NCBI GenBank assembly: GCA_023663805.1
Contig: JAMPGR010000007.1
Coordinates: forward strand, 1-44,993
DNA from: Clostridium sp.
GTDB taxonomy: Bacteria; Bacteroidota; Bacteroidia; Bacteroidales; Muribaculaceae
Length of the DNA stretch: 44,993 bases
Direction: 5' to 3'
In this document: piece by piece, positions 30,912-39,585 of the stretch
Numbering within the stretch: the stretch's first letter is position 1
How the letters are laid out: every line of letters begins with the position of its first letter
The notes under the pieces: generated by a model
What the model saw: the letters and a program-made list of their open reading frames with translations, nothing else
What the model was told of the DNA's origin: nothing
The model's database searches: none
Made by a program: the position numbers and the translations under genes

Positions 30912-31502
30912 TTATTTCTTAACTAAGCGGGTCACGACTGTCCGGCGGTTGCGGTCAGTCAGGGTGACGACATACTGTCCGGGCTGAAGCGGGGAGAAAT
31001 CGATGTCGGTCAGCAAGCCGGAGTCACTGTCGAGGAGGAATACCATCTGTCCGGCCATATTGACGGCAGCAATCTGGACCGGTTCGAAGCCTCGGACCGA
31101 GACCGGTCCGTCGGTCGGGTTCGGAGTGAGGAGAATCTGGTCGGCGCCTGTCAGGTCGAGTGCCGTCGATGTGCTTACATCGAAAACGACGGTCTGGAGG
31201 CAGTCGCATGCGTCGGTTATGTCGAGATTATAACAGCCCGGTTTGCTGACGGTCAGTGTCGGCGAAACAGAGAGGTCGCGGTTGTCGGCGTCATACCAGC
31301 GGTAGGTGTACTGACCGCTTCCACCGGCAACAACGAGGTCGCCGCCGAGGATGACAGAGCCTTCTGCGCCCGCGACTGCCACATGGTTTGTCGAGACCTC
31401 GAAAGGAGGATTCTGCCCTACCGGAATAGTAACCAGCGTCTGAGCCGAACAACCAAGGGCGGCGACAGCGGAGAGAATGGTCGTTAGTAGTTTTATGTTC
31501 AT
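30912..31502 (-). CDS. Small secreted protein with T9SS type A sorting domain
   Basis: 196 residues from the ATG at 31502; the frame is open to 31550 but that would run into the upstream hairpin and spoil the signal peptide MNIKLLTTILSAVAALGCSA. A PKD/Ig-like module (GGSGQYTYRWYDADNRDLSV, about 60-105) is followed by the sorting domain ILLTPNPTDGPVSVRG...INMAGQ-type strand... LQPGQYVVTLTDRNRRTVVTRLVKK. Such tails send cargo through the type IX secretion system to the cell surface. The PKD-like module suggests glycan or protein binding. The Cys near the signal end (LGC) makes a lipoprotein an alternative. Confidence 0.82.
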   Translation of the reverse strand: MNIKLLTTILSAVAALGCSAQTLVTIPVGQNPPFEVSTNHVAVAGAEGSVILGGDLVVAGGSGQYTYRWYDADNRDLSVSPTLTVSKPGCYNLDITDACDCLQTVVFDVSTSTALDLTGADQILLTPNPTDGPVSVRGFEPVQIAAVNMAGQMVFLLDSDSGLLTDIDFSPLQPGQYVVTLTDRNRRTVVTRLVKK

Positions 31503-31518
31503 ATAAATAAAGTTTGAA

Positions 31519-31559
31519 AGGAAGGGGATGCCGCAGCGGGGCCGCGGCATCCCCTTCCT
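31519..31559 (-). terminator. Intercistronic hairpin after the FG-GAP gene
   Basis: Perfect 16-bp arms AGGAAGGGGATGCCGC / GCGGCATCCCCTTCCT with a 9-nt loop, followed on the minus strand by TTTCAAACTTTATTT. It stands between two same-strand genes with no promoter box between, so it may be a partial terminator or a 3'-end stabiliser. Confidence 0.75.
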
Positions 31560-31584
31560 GTTTGTTTCTGTCTGTTATCGTCGG

Positions 31585-33537
31585 TTAGAAGGCGAGTTTC
31601 GAAACCGAAACCGATCCGTCGAGGTGGATATTTTTCTCGACAGCGACACCTGCGGCGGGAGCCTCCTGGAGGCGACGGCCCATCAGGTCGTAGTATTCGG
31701 TTGCGACAACCGGCGAGTCGTTGCGGACGGCCTCGATGCCGGTCGATCCCTCGCCGATGCGGAAGGTGTTGCCCTTTGTGAACTTCGAGCCGCGGTAGCC
31801 GGCGTCGACAGTCTGTACGCCCCATTCATAGTCGCCGTCGGGGAGGTCGACGAGGTTGAGGGTCTTGGCCATGAAGGCACGGCCCTGTGCCATTGTCGTA
31901 CGTACGCCATCCTTGTCGCCGCCGACGAAGGCGGTTACGCCGCGGTAGTAGACCTTGCGGCCGAGGTCATAGAGATAGTAGTCGTAGGTGACGTTGGCCT
32001 TTGCGCTGGCGGCTGCGGTCCATTCGAGTTTGACGTTCGTGCCGTCGACCGTAGCGGTTGCCGATGCGGGAGCGTCGGGGCGTGCGGCGGTTTCATAGGG
32101 GGAGTTCGAAACCATCATCATACGGCCTGTGATGACATCGGTATCGTTGTCGAAGAACATATTGTCCCAACTCTGGCCGAAGAAACCGTAGTTGCGGGCA
32201 CCGCTGACGCCGTTTTCGAGGAAGAAGACACCGATTTCAGATGCGCCCGGCACACGGACATAGCTCGTGAAACTGCCGCTCTCGTTCGGGAAGAACCAGC
32301 CGGTTTGAGTGTTGCCGGAGCCGTCAATCATACCTTCACCTTCGCAATAGCCCGGCAGGAAGAGGTCATACATACCGTTGCCATTGTAGTCAATTGCACG
32401 GAAGGGCTTCGAGTCGTTCAACGGACGGATATCGCGGTTGTTGAAAATCTGGCTACCGGTTGCGTCGGTATACTGGACACCATCAGATGTAATGCGTCCC
32501 ATCAGTAACTGCCAGTTGTACTGATAGTTTCCAGAAGGTTTGACATCGTCGGGAGATTCGCCGCCGACAAAGATGTCGGGCACACCGTCGTTGTTGAAGT
32601 CGCAGACTTCGAAGCCGCCGTGGCCGTAGTGGTGTGCGGGAGATTCGGCGAGGCCGAGGTCATAGAGGATGGGCAGACCGTCCGTGAGACCCTCTTCGCC
32701 GAGGTTCAGGGCGGCGACGAATGTGCGGCCCATCGTCTTGCCACCCTTCACGGGTTTGTCGGCGTCGCTTTTGTTGTCGATATTGCCCTGGGTCAGGAAA
32801 TCGGCGTAGCCGTCGTTGTTGAGGTCGGTCGCGAGAGTCAGGTTGAGAGCGAGTTCATAGCCATTGTCGCCCCACATCAGAAGTTCGGTGTTTGTTGCAA
32901 CGAAGTTGTTGTTGCCCTGGTTGATCAAAACCATATTGTAGTTGTGGCGTCCGTCGGCAGCATCTTTCCAGCCGGTCACGACAAGGTCGAGAAGACCGTC
33001 GCTGTTGAAGTCGGCAACGTCGACCGTACGGGGGTCAAACGGAGTGATCGGTTCGCCGAATTCGTCGGTTACGTTGATCTTGGTGCGGGTGAAGGTTCCG
33101 TCGCCGTTGTTCAGGAAGAGACCGAAGGTGACATAGTGGAGAGCTTCGGAGGCTTCGCCGGTGGCGTAGAAGTCGGTCAGGCCGTCGCCGTTGAAGTCTG
33201 CTACGGCAAAGTAGGGCTTGTTGGCGAAGTAGTGGCCGAACTCGCTGATGTCGTACTTGTTGGTCGAGGGGTTCCAGATCATCTGGAAGGTGTTGTTACC
33301 GACCTGGATCTGGTCGCCGTTGGCGTCTTCGATGATACGGCCGGCAACGGCTGCGTCGCGGACTTCGCCCGAGTAGATCAGGTCGAGGATTCCGTCGCCG
33401 TTGATGTCGATCTCGACGAGGCCCGGATAGATGACACACTGGGTCGTGTTCTGGTACGACACGGTCTGTGCCGGCTCGGCTGCGTAGACACCGCACGTGG
33501 CGGCGGCCGCGAGCATCAGAGTTAAAGTTTTTTTCAT
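31585..33537 (-). CDS. Secreted FG-GAP/VCBS repeat protein
   Basis: 650 residues: signal peptide MKKTLTLMLAAAATCGVYA, then an integrin-alpha-like propeller (about 35-480) with repeated calcium loops DINGDGILD, DFNGDGLTD, DFNSDGLLD, DLNNDGYAD, DFNNDGVPD and DYNGNGMYD. A fibronectin-like domain (about 485-580, ASATATVDGTNVKLEWTA) and a C-terminal tail (YYDLMGRRLQEAP...GSVSVSKLAF) with a T9SS-like look follow. It is a surface binding protein rather than an enzyme as far as visible. It lies downstream of the SusE/F-position gene in the PUL, separated by 102 bp containing a hairpin. Confidence 0.88.
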   Translation of the reverse strand: MKKTLTLMLAAAATCGVYAAEPAQTVSYQNTTQCVIYPGLVEIDINGDGILDLIYSGEVRDAAVAGRIIEDANGDQIQVGNNTFQMIWNPSTNKYDISEFGHYFANKPYFAVADFNGDGLTDFYATGEASEALHYVTFGLFLNNGDGTFTRTKINVTDEFGEPITPFDPRTVDVADFNSDGLLDLVVTGWKDAADGRHNYNMVLINQGNNNFVATNTELLMWGDNGYELALNLTLATDLNNDGYADFLTQGNIDNKSDADKPVKGGKTMGRTFVAALNLGEEGLTDGLPILYDLGLAESPAHHYGHGGFEVCDFNNDGVPDIFVGGESPDDVKPSGNYQYNWQLLMGRITSDGVQYTDATGSQIFNNRDIRPLNDSKPFRAIDYNGNGMYDLFLPGYCEGEGMIDGSGNTQTGWFFPNESGSFTSYVRVPGASEIGVFFLENGVSGARNYGFFGQSWDNMFFDNDTDVITGRMMMVSNSPYETAARPDAPASATATVDGTNVKLEWTAAASAKANVTYDYYLYDLGRKVYYRGVTAFVGGDKDGVRTTMAQGRAFMAKTLNLVDLPDGDYEWGVQTVDAGYRGSKFTKGNTFRIGEGSTGIEAVRNDSPVVATEYYDLMGRRLQEAPAAGVAVEKNIHLDGSVSVSKLAF

Positions 33538-33596
33538 GAATCTATTAATGAAGTAGTTATTGAATGTTGGTTTTTATGTGTGTGCCGGTTTCCGGC

Positions 33597-33623
33597 GGGA
33601 GTCCGGCGCGGGGCCGGACTCCC
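33597..33623 (-). terminator. Intercistronic hairpin after the SusE/F-position gene
   Basis: Inverted repeat GGGAGTCCGGC / GCCGGACTCCC with a 5-nt loop, 17 bp after the stop at 33640. A second small stem CCGG-aaa-CCGG adjoins. No T tract follows on the minus strand, so attenuation or mRNA-end protection is as likely as full termination. Confidence 0.6.
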
Positions 33624-33639
33624 TTTATTGTATTCAGGT

Positions 33640-34752
33640 TCAGTCGAATCTCGGTTTGGTCCAGCCGATGGTCGGCTCGATAACCGATGTGAACCATCCG
33701 TCCTCATCCATCTCGACCGGATTGACAAACATCGGACGGCGGGCGAATCCGCTCGGCATCGTCGGTTTGTCGGCGGCCGTCGCGTTGTAGGCCAGATAGT
33801 AGTAGCCGTTCTCGCTGTAGATCATGCGCATGGGGTTGGTCGGTTCCTTATATTCGGTTCCTTCGCGGACGAGGAGTTCGCCGGTTGTCGAACCGGAGAT
33901 CAGGTCAGTGCCGTTCTTGTCGGTATAGGGACCTGTGACCTTCGAAGCGCGGGCGTAGCGGATCTCGTTGCCGACGACACCGATGACATAGTAGTCGTTA
34001 TTGTTGGCGCGCACAAGGCATACATTCTCGAACCCGGCTCCGGAGATCTTCGTCGCCGTGCCGCGCAGGGTCGGGGCAGCGCCGCGACGGAGGGTCAGTT
34101 GCTGAAGGTATGTACCATCTTCGGTTGTATAGGTCAAATAGTAGTTGACCGACGAGATGACCGAGAAGTGGGGGTAGCGGAGGGTCGATACACCGAGTGT
34201 CTCGGCGGTCAGGAAACTGCCGAGATCATTATACGGACCGAGGCCGCTCGAAGCGGTTGCGGCTCCGAAGGCGTTGTCGGCTTCGGTCGCATAGATCATC
34301 CAGTAGTTCGCGCCGGCGATCGTGCGGCAGAAGTCGGCGGTGACGTGGGTGATCGGGCCGGTTATCCATGCGGGATATGTTCCGGGGGTGATTATTGCTT
34401 CGCCGGTTTCTTCGTCGACCTCGCCGGTCGCTACAGGATAGGAGAAGGCACGCTGGTTTGTCGACCAGGTCATCATATTGGCCGACTGAAGCGAGGGGCA
34501 CGCGTAGTCGACGCCCGTGGCCCACTGTGTTTCCTGCGATATTGCGACATAGTTCGAGGCGGCCTTGAAGAGTGTGCCCCCGGCCATAGAGGGTTCCCAG
34601 ACGGGGTTGCGATAGGATGTGTTCTCGGGATTCTGGCTCCCCTGGAAGGTGAATTCCCCCTCGCCGTCGCCGTCGGTATCGGCGCATGCCGCCATGCCGA
34701 GCGTCAACAGGGAGAATGCCATATATTTGATATATCGTTTCATTTTGTTCAT
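33640..34752 (-). CDS. GH43-fold lipoprotein at the SusE/F position, probably non-catalytic
   Basis: 370 residues (an ATG at 34743 is an alternative start). Lipobox Cys in LGMAAC (Cys23). The opening NPVWEPSMAGGTLFKA...TQWATGVDY...MMTW follows the GH43 five-blade propeller pattern (NPV-x-DPS, seen from memory), as do NYWMIYATEA, YYLTYTTEDG and NDYYVIGVVGN. The catalytic base Asp (usually ADP) is replaced (AGG), and the usual IDP segment with the second Asp reads RYP. One Glu (FENV) is near the acid position. It is thus likely a surface glycan-binding protein. It starts 4 bp after the susD stop, exactly where SusE/F proteins sit. Confidence 0.75.
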   Translation of the reverse strand: MNKMKRYIKYMAFSLLTLGMAACADTDGDGEGEFTFQGSQNPENTSYRNPVWEPSMAGGTLFKAASNYVAISQETQWATGVDYACPSLQSANMMTWSTNQRAFSYPVATGEVDEETGEAIITPGTYPAWITGPITHVTADFCRTIAGANYWMIYATEADNAFGAATASSGLGPYNDLGSFLTAETLGVSTLRYPHFSVISSVNYYLTYTTEDGTYLQQLTLRRGAAPTLRGTATKISGAGFENVCLVRANNNDYYVIGVVGNEIRYARASKVTGPYTDKNGTDLISGSTTGELLVREGTEYKEPTNPMRMIYSENGYYYLAYNATAADKPTMPSGFARRPMFVNPVEMDEDGWFTSVIEPTIGWTKPRFD

Positions 34753-34756
34753 GTTT

Positions 34757-36337
34757 TTAATATGCGGGGTGCTGTGTCAAACCGGGGAAAAGGTTAATCT
34801 CGTGGTCGGGGATGACATAGAGATGGGTCAGACCGACGCGGTATGTCTTGAAGTCTTCGTCGCGCTCGGCGAGCTGGTTGACACCCTCCTGGGTGTGGAT
34901 ATCGCCCCAGCGGTCGAGGTCGTTCCAGCGGGTGCATTCGCCGCAGAGTTCGACAAGGCGGTCGTGGCGTAGCTGGTCCTTCAGGGTCTCATAGTCGGTG
35001 TAGAGGGTTGGATTCAGGTCGCGCATGTTGACACGGCGGCGGACTTTGTTCATATACTCGACGGCTGTCGCGCGGTCCTGGCCCAGTTCGTTCAGGACTT
35101 CGGCATACATCAGATAGACGTCGGCCAGACGGAGCAGACGGAAGTTCGTGCCGCTCGAGTAGTCCTCGGGGAGGTTGTCGGTGTCGACGCTCGTATACTT
35201 GCGCCAGTAGCATTTCTTCAGGAAGTGTTCCGACTGATTCCACTCGGCGTAAGTCTTGCCGTAGTAGTTCGTGTTGTCGGTCGGGTCGTCCCAGGTCAGG
35301 GTGTAGCGTTTGCGGATATCCATGTTCCCATCTTTGTCGCGCTCTTTGTCGAACTCGTCGAGGAGCCAGTCGCGGGCCGAGCCGTCGTCCCAGGCACCTT
35401 CGCCCGAGGAGATGTAGAGGCCAAGGAATTTCGGACGCTGCATGCCGGTTTCCTTGCCGTCGACAAGTCCGTTTCGGAAGTTGATTTCGACGAGCGATTC
35501 CTGGTTGTTCTCGTTGGTGTCGGTGAAGTTGTCGAGCCAGTTCGGGACGAGGTCGTAGATTCCGAGGGCGAAGACAGCCTCGATGTTTGCTTTGGCAGCG
35601 TTCCAGTAGGTTGTCGCTTCGGAGGAGCGGTTCTCCCAGGGGCGCTTGCAGATGCCGGCGAGCTGCATGTTGCAGCGGGCCATCATGCCGAGCGCACCAC
35701 CCTTTGTCGGGCGTCCGGCTTCAGCCGCAGGCCAGGAGGTCGGAAGTACTTTCGATGCGTTGGTGAAGTCTTCGAGAGCCTGGAGATAGAGTCCCTCCTG
35801 GTCGAGGATTTCGCCGTCGTAGAGCGAGGAGACCTGTTTCGGGTAGACACCGTAGGTTCCGGCCATATACCAGAAACTCAGGGCGCGGAGGAAGTAGGCC
35901 TGGCCGAGGATACCGTCGGCGGTTTCTTTGTCCATGACGTCATAGCCGTGGTCGTTCATGTTGTCGACGACCTGGTTGACATAGTAGATTACCTGCGAAA
36001 CCTCCTGCCAGGGGAGGTTGACCGATTCGTTCCCTTCATAGGAGAAGCCTGTCATACGGAAGTTTGCAACAGCCTGGAACTCGGCGTTCGGAGAGTTGCT
36101 CCATCCCTCGTCGGAACGGAGGATCATCAGGACATGGAACCAGCGGCTGAACACACCCGGACGGCGCAGCGTCGCATATCCGGCGTAGAGGCCGGCCTGG
36201 AACTGCTCCTCGGTCTTCCAGAATGTATCGCTCGACTCGAGGTTCGGGTCCGACAGCGTCAGCCAGTTGTCGCTGCAGGAACTCATCGGGATGATGAGCA
36301 TCAGTGAGGCCAGAACCGATATAATTGTTTTTTTCAT
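34757..36337 (-). CDS. susD: SusD/RagB family outer-membrane lipoprotein
   Basis: 526 residues; lipoprotein signal MKKTIISVLASLMLIIPMSSC with lipobox Cys21. The SusD start CSDNWLTLSDPN, the helical TPR-like core (EQFQAGLYAGYATLRRPG, ILGQAYFLRALSFWYMAGTYG) and the C-terminal RLLRLADVYLMYAEVLNELG and RHDRLVELCGECTRWNDLDRWG segments are all typical. SusD captures oligosaccharides and lids the SusC transporter. Gene symbol is by family. It lies 36 bp after susC and 4 bp before the SusE/F-position gene. Confidence 0.95.
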   Translation of the reverse strand: MKKTIISVLASLMLIIPMSSCSDNWLTLSDPNLESSDTFWKTEEQFQAGLYAGYATLRRPGVFSRWFHVLMILRSDEGWSNSPNAEFQAVANFRMTGFSYEGNESVNLPWQEVSQVIYYVNQVVDNMNDHGYDVMDKETADGILGQAYFLRALSFWYMAGTYGVYPKQVSSLYDGEILDQEGLYLQALEDFTNASKVLPTSWPAAEAGRPTKGGALGMMARCNMQLAGICKRPWENRSSEATTYWNAAKANIEAVFALGIYDLVPNWLDNFTDTNENNQESLVEINFRNGLVDGKETGMQRPKFLGLYISSGEGAWDDGSARDWLLDEFDKERDKDGNMDIRKRYTLTWDDPTDNTNYYGKTYAEWNQSEHFLKKCYWRKYTSVDTDNLPEDYSSGTNFRLLRLADVYLMYAEVLNELGQDRATAVEYMNKVRRRVNMRDLNPTLYTDYETLKDQLRHDRLVELCGECTRWNDLDRWGDIHTQEGVNQLAERDEDFKTYRVGLTHLYVIPDHEINLFPGLTQHPAY

Positions 36338-36373
36338 TTCGTTTCGATTGATTTTGTTTTGTCTGTTAAGGGC

Positions 36374-39300
36374 TTAGAAGTTGACCTGGAGGCCGGCGCT
36401 GTAGGTGCGTGCGTTCGGGAAGTGACCGCCGTCGACACCCTGGGAGAAGACTCCGCCGACGATGTCGGGGTCGTAGCCTTTATATTTTGTGATCGTGCAG
36501 AGGTTCTGTGCGCTGACATAGACGCGCAGGCGCTCGACGAAGAATTTGCGGGTCAGCGACTGAGGAAGAGTATAGCCGATCTGCAGGTTCTTCAGGCGGA
36601 GGAACGATCCGTCTTCGACGAAGCGGTCGGAGGCCTGGGTGTTGTCTGTCGCGCCGGAATACATGCGGGGATATTCGTTCGAGGGGTTGTCCCAGGTCCA
36701 GGGGCGGACGTCGGCGGGTATATTGTCGACCTTGAACTGGAGGCAGGAGACGAGAACCGAGTTGTAGATCTTGTTGCCGTAGCGGCTTGTCCAGAGCATA
36801 TTGAAATCAATTCCCTTCCAGTCGGCCGAGAAGTTCAGGGCAGCCTCGAACTTCGGCAGCGGGCTGCCGACAAATTCGCGGTCGTTGTCGTCGATTGTGC
36901 CGTCCTGGTTCATGTCGAGGTAGCGGACATCGCCGGGCTGGGCATTCGGCTGGAGGATCTTGACGGTCCCGTCTTCGAGAGTCGTCGTGTGGGCATAGAC
37001 TTCGTCCATGCTCTGGAAGATTCCGCCGAAACGGCGTGTGTAGAACTCGGAGATCGAGCGACCCTCTTCGGTGCGGCAAATTCCATCCTGGTAGAAACTT
37101 TCGCCGAGGCGGATGACTTTGTTGCGGACGGTCGAGATATTGGCCGACACGCCGTAGTTAAAGTCCTTGACCCGGTCGCGCCATGCTACCTGGATCTCGA
37201 TGCCGCGGTTGCGCATCTTGCCGTAGTTGGTCCAGAGGTAGTCCGTACCGGTCGCCCACGATGTCTTGATATTGTATAGGAGGTCGGAGGAGACGGAGTT
37301 ATACCAGTCGAACGATCCGTAGAGTCGGCTGTTGAAGAGGTTGAAGTCGAAGCCGATGTTGGTGGTTGTCTTTGTCTCCCAGCCGAGGTCGACATTGACG
37401 CGGCTTGTCTGGGTTGCTCCGGGGTGGAGGGTCTCGCTGCCGTTCGGGCCAAAGATTGCGTTGAAGCCTTCGTAGGGGCCTTCGTGGTTGATCGACGAGA
37501 GGTAACTGTAGTTGCCAAGAGCCTGCATGTCGCCGATCTTACCCCAGCTTGCGCGGATCTTGAAGTTGTCGAACCAGCCGCGGAGAGGTTCCCAGAAACT
37601 CTCTTCCGACGGGCGCCAGCCGACCGACATCGACGGGAAATTACCGCGGCGTTTGTTCGGGCCGAATTTCGAGCAGCCGTCCGAACGGAAGTTGACCTGC
37701 GCGTAGTAGCGTCCGTCATAGTTATAGTCGACGCGGCCGAGGATCGAGGTCATGCGGCGTTCCTGGCGAGAGCCCCACATATTGTTCTGCGTCCCGACGA
37801 GGTCGATCTGGCAGAGGCCGTCGACCTGCTGGTTGTAGCCTTCGGCGGCAAGGTAGTGCCAGTTGACATCCTCCATCGTGTATCCGACCATGGCGGTTAT
37901 GTTGTTCCTGGCGATCGTCTGGGAGTAGGTCAGCGTGTTCTCGATAATCAGGCTAGAGCGGCTGTCGCGGATATCTTTCAGTTTGTTGTCGTAGCGCTGT
38001 TCGCCCGAGGCCATTCGGAGGGTGTAGGCCTTGTCGAATTCCTTCGTGCGGCCCCACCACGCGTCGAGACCGATGTTGAAGCGGTATTTAAGGACCTTGA
38101 AGAGACTCAGTTCGGCGTAGATGTTACCGATGATACGGTTGTTGACGCTCTGGTTGTCGTAGCGTTCCTGCAGACCTATCGGGTTCGATATATAGGTCGG
38201 GAAGTTGGCCGAACCATAGCCGTAGCCACCCTTGCCCGAGGGTTCGTTCGGGTCGCGAACCGGGATGACCGACGGGGTCGTCAGGGCGTCCCAGAAGGGT
38301 GAGGCGATATAGTTCTGGCTCCAGGTATACTGGTAGGTCATATTCTCGCCGACGGTCAGGGCGCGGTAGGTCGCGTCGTTGTTGACGCGGACGGTGTAGC
38401 GCTCATATTCCGGGCCTTTGACGACACCTTCCTGCTTGACATATCCGAAGGCGAGGGCGGTGTGGACATTCTCCGAGCCCTGGGTGTACATCGCGTTGTA
38501 GTCCTGCGAGAGGCCGTTCTGATAGACAGCCTTCTGCCAGTTTGTGTTCGGCAGGACCGTTCCGGGGGCGATTCCGCTGGCGGGCCAGGTATCACCGCTG
38601 TTGATGTAGGCCTGCTCGTTGTAGAACATGAATTCCGGACCGGTCATCATGTCAATCGTCTTCGGCATCTGCTGGACTGACCAGTTGGCGGTCACATCGA
38701 GGGTCGGCTTGCCGGCTTTTCCTTTCTTGGTCGTAATCAGGATGACACCGTTCGCACCGCGCGCACCGTAGATTGCCGCGGCCGATGCATCCTTAAGGAC
38801 CTGCATGTTCTCGATTTCGTTCGGGTTCAGGTTGTTCGCGTCGTTGACGATCATTCCGTCGATGACGTAGAGCGGTCCGACGCTCGAGAACGAACCGACG
38901 CCGCGGATTCGGACCGAGGCGATGTTGCCCGGCTGGGAAGAGGTAGCGACCGAGACGCCGCTGACCTGACCCTGGAGCATCGAGGCGATGTCGGTCGCGG
39001 GCTGTTTGCGCGCCTCCTCCATGTCGACGACAGCGACCGATCCGGTCAGGTCGGCTTTCTTCTGGGTGCCGTATCCGATGACGACAACCTGGTCGAGCTG
39101 GACGGCGCTGGTGCTGAGCACGACGTCGATTACACTGCGTCCGCGGACTTTCTCCGAATGGACGTTATATCCGACATATGAAAATTCGAGGGTTGCGTCG
39201 GAAGCAACGGAAATCGTATACTGGCCGTCGATATTGGTGACAGTCCCGTTTCCGCCTCCCTCTACCCTGACGTTGGCTCCGATCAGAGGCTCGCCGGAGT

Positions 39301-39412
39301 CATCGGTGACCGTACCTTTGACCGTAATCTGTCCCGCAGCATAGGCGCTCAGGGCAAAAACGCTCAGAAGGAGTGTCATCACCGTCGTTCGCAGATAAAG
39401 ATTGATTTTCAC
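36374..39412 (-). CDS. susC: SusC/RagA TonB-linked outer-membrane transporter
   Basis: 1012 residues with GTG start at 39412 (next ATG is 11 codons on, but the GTG keeps the basic N-terminus of the signal peptide). Carboxypeptidase-regulatory-like domain (GQITVKGTVTDDSGEPLIGA to YVGYNVHSEKV, about 27-95), the SusC signature LDQVVVIGYGTQKKADLTGSV (about 106-126), plug with VRIRGVGSFSSVGPLYVIDG and IYGARGANGVILITTKKG, and a 22-strand barrel ending in LQVNF. Imports oligosaccharides using TonB energy together with SusD. First gene of the PUL transport operon; -7 box at 39506-39499, leader about 83 nt. Confidence 0.96.
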   Translation of the reverse strand: MKINLYLRTTVMTLLLSVFALSAYAAGQITVKGTVTDDSGEPLIGANVRVEGGGNGTVTNIDGQYTISVASDATLEFSYVGYNVHSEKVRGRSVIDVVLSTSAVQLDQVVVIGYGTQKKADLTGSVAVVDMEEARKQPATDIASMLQGQVSGVSVATSSQPGNIASVRIRGVGSFSSVGPLYVIDGMIVNDANNLNPNEIENMQVLKDASAAAIYGARGANGVILITTKKGKAGKPTLDVTANWSVQQMPKTIDMMTGPEFMFYNEQAYINSGDTWPASGIAPGTVLPNTNWQKAVYQNGLSQDYNAMYTQGSENVHTALAFGYVKQEGVVKGPEYERYTVRVNNDATYRALTVGENMTYQYTWSQNYIASPFWDALTTPSVIPVRDPNEPSGKGGYGYGSANFPTYISNPIGLQERYDNQSVNNRIIGNIYAELSLFKVLKYRFNIGLDAWWGRTKEFDKAYTLRMASGEQRYDNKLKDIRDSRSSLIIENTLTYSQTIARNNITAMVGYTMEDVNWHYLAAEGYNQQVDGLCQIDLVGTQNNMWGSRQERRMTSILGRVDYNYDGRYYAQVNFRSDGCSKFGPNKRRGNFPSMSVGWRPSEESFWEPLRGWFDNFKIRASWGKIGDMQALGNYSYLSSINHEGPYEGFNAIFGPNGSETLHPGATQTSRVNVDLGWETKTTTNIGFDFNLFNSRLYGSFDWYNSVSSDLLYNIKTSWATGTDYLWTNYGKMRNRGIEIQVAWRDRVKDFNYGVSANISTVRNKVIRLGESFYQDGICRTEEGRSISEFYTRRFGGIFQSMDEVYAHTTTLEDGTVKILQPNAQPGDVRYLDMNQDGTIDDNDREFVGSPLPKFEAALNFSADWKGIDFNMLWTSRYGNKIYNSVLVSCLQFKVDNIPADVRPWTWDNPSNEYPRMYSGATDNTQASDRFVEDGSFLRLKNLQIGYTLPQSLTRKFFVERLRVYVSAQNLCTITKYKGYDPDIVGGVFSQGVDGGHFPNARTYSAGLQVNF

Positions 39413-39498
39413 AACTGATAGATTTTTGATGTATAAATTAATTGATTTTGTTCAGACTGTTTTCCGGTATCGGCTTTTCATGGAGGCAGTACCGATAG

Positions 39499-39506
39499 CA
39501 AAATTA
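39499..39506 (-). promoter_or_regulatory. -7 promoter box of the susC operon
   Basis: TAATTTTG followed by C on the minus strand. It lies in the 173-bp gap between the regulator stop and susC, where the regulator's binding site is also expected. Confidence 0.55.
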
Positions 39507-39585
39507 CCTCTTGGGGATGCTCCGGAATTCAAATTTTGTCCCGAATGCATGAAAATTTCGTTCCAAAGCGAGTTTTCTCGTCCCG

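Noticed and set aside
39413..39585. Gene in the gap between the regulator and susC
   Set aside because: Short frames here overlap the regulator end and the susC promoter; nothing coding is visible.
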